Source: DASQZK01 sp963809925 (GTDB lineage: Bacteria; Bacteroidota; Bacteroidia; Bacteroidales; GCA-2748055). From it: a stretch of DNA of 64,000 nucleotides. Every line of letters begins with the position of its first letter. The stretch's first letter is position 1. Positions 63,722-64,000 of this stretch are shown piece by piece. Under the pieces are notes generated by a model. It was not told where the DNA came from and searched no databases. It was given only the letters and a program-made list of their open reading frames with translations. The position numbers and the translations under genes are program-made. The stretch covers positions 62,001 through 126,000 of the forward strand of contig CAWELH010000004.1 of NCBI GenBank assembly GCA_963809925.1, in the 5' to 3' direction.

Positions 63722-63754
63722 AGAAAAAGGTTAGAGTTTCTCTAACCTTTTTCT
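63722..63754 (-). terminator. Terminator of the FKBP gene
   Basis: AGAAAAAGGTTAGAG (63722-63736) pairs perfectly with CTCTAACCTTTTTCT (63740-63754) around the loop TTT. It lies 74 bp beyond the FKBP stop on the minus strand, with a T-rich arm. Confidence 0.65.
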
Positions 63755-63827
63755 ATTTGTATTAATGTGTTTGATGTCTGAAAATCAGCGTAGGCATACA
63801 GAGTTTTTTTATATACCTATTTGTATA

Positions 63828-64000
63828 TTACTTAATATCAAGAAGTTCGACTTCAAAAATAAGCACTGAATTCGCCGGGATCTGCTCACCGCGTTTCCTT
63901 GAACCATAGGCTAGTTCACTCGGAATATAAAGTTCCCATTTTGAACCCACTTTCATCAATTGAAGTGCCTCTGTCCATCCAGGAATTACGCCGCCAACCT
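63828..64000 (-). CDS. FKBP-type peptidyl-prolyl isomerase, C-terminal part (5' truncated)
   Basis: The last 57 codons are visible, reading VGGVIPGWTEALQLMKVGSK, WELYIPSELAYG and a final IPANSVLIFEVELLDIK. These are the classic FKBP active-site strands (VIPGWTEAL, ELAYG, IPPNSxLxFxVELL). It speeds proline isomerisation in protein folding. The gene continues past the right window edge, so whether it has a signal peptide is unknown. Confidence 0.9.
   Translation of the reverse strand, partial: VGGVIPGWTEALQLMKVGSKWELYIPSELAYGSRKRGEQIPANSVLIFEVELLDIK

Overview
The window is a chromosomal segment of a Bacteroidota bacterium, most likely Bacteroidales or Marinilabiliales-like; this is inferred from gene content, not from a database search. 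Pointers are TAnnTTTG-type promoters, weak Shine-Dalgarno sequences, a GWxTD lipoprotein, a FloA/NfeD pair, a DUF3127 OB-fold protein with an SSB-like tail, PorT-type outer-membrane barrels coupled to ECF sigma factors, and an SLC12-like cation-chloride carrier. One tRNA gene (Ser, anticodon GCU) is present. No rRNA, CRISPR array, prophage or transposase was found.

Layout. 1-4.9 kb: a truncated TldD/PmbA protein, an exported alpha-galactosidase-like enzyme and a three-unit direct-repeat array. 4.9-12.4 kb: a PIF1-type helicase with HRDC and helix-turn-helix extensions, a Cys/acidic hypothetical, an ABC exporter pair and a GH63-like exported glycosidase. 12.5-13.1 kb: a second three-unit repeat array abutting tRNA-Ser. 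13.4-17.2 kb (minus): a TPR/PD40/SPOR-like protein, clpS, nfeD-like and floA. 17.4-22.7 kb: bcp-recA, miaA, a Yip1-like gene and smpB. 22.7-30.4 kb (minus): a calcium-binding barrel, an exported SPOR-like protein, a LOG protein, uvrA and a lytic transglycosylase. 30.6-34.1 kb: an ECF sigma factor with a protein that joins an inner-membrane segment to an outer-membrane barrel, divergent from a lipoprotein serpin. 34.1-41.1 kb: a frameshifted lpdA, an rRNA methyltransferase coupled to a Na/Ca exchanger, and an SLC12-type carrier followed by an MscS channel. 41.5-45.8 kb: a MacB-like efflux operon with two permeases. 46-55.6 kb: an AGCS symporter, RlmD-like methyltransferase, ABC-F, GWxTD, RlmB, Lrp and a second MscS. 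55.7-62.9 kb: an M64 peptidase followed by the most unusual locus. 63-64 kb: a hairpin-rich spacer, DUF3127 and a truncated FKBP isomerase.

The most interesting region is 57.1-62.9 kb. An ECF sigma factor converges on a TPR-CHAT (caspase-like) protease gene. Divergent from the protease gene are a small peptide gene with a double-glycine leader, a membrane protein with an anti-sigma-like N-terminus and TPRs, and a sensor-less histidine kinase. The combination of CHAT protease, sigma factor, anti-sigma-like protein and GG peptide suggests a proteolytic signalling or peptide-maturation module. Several of its reading frames are broken by frameshifts or a stop, so it is either decaying or poorly assembled; raw reads would decide. 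lpdA carries a similar single-base lesion elsewhere.
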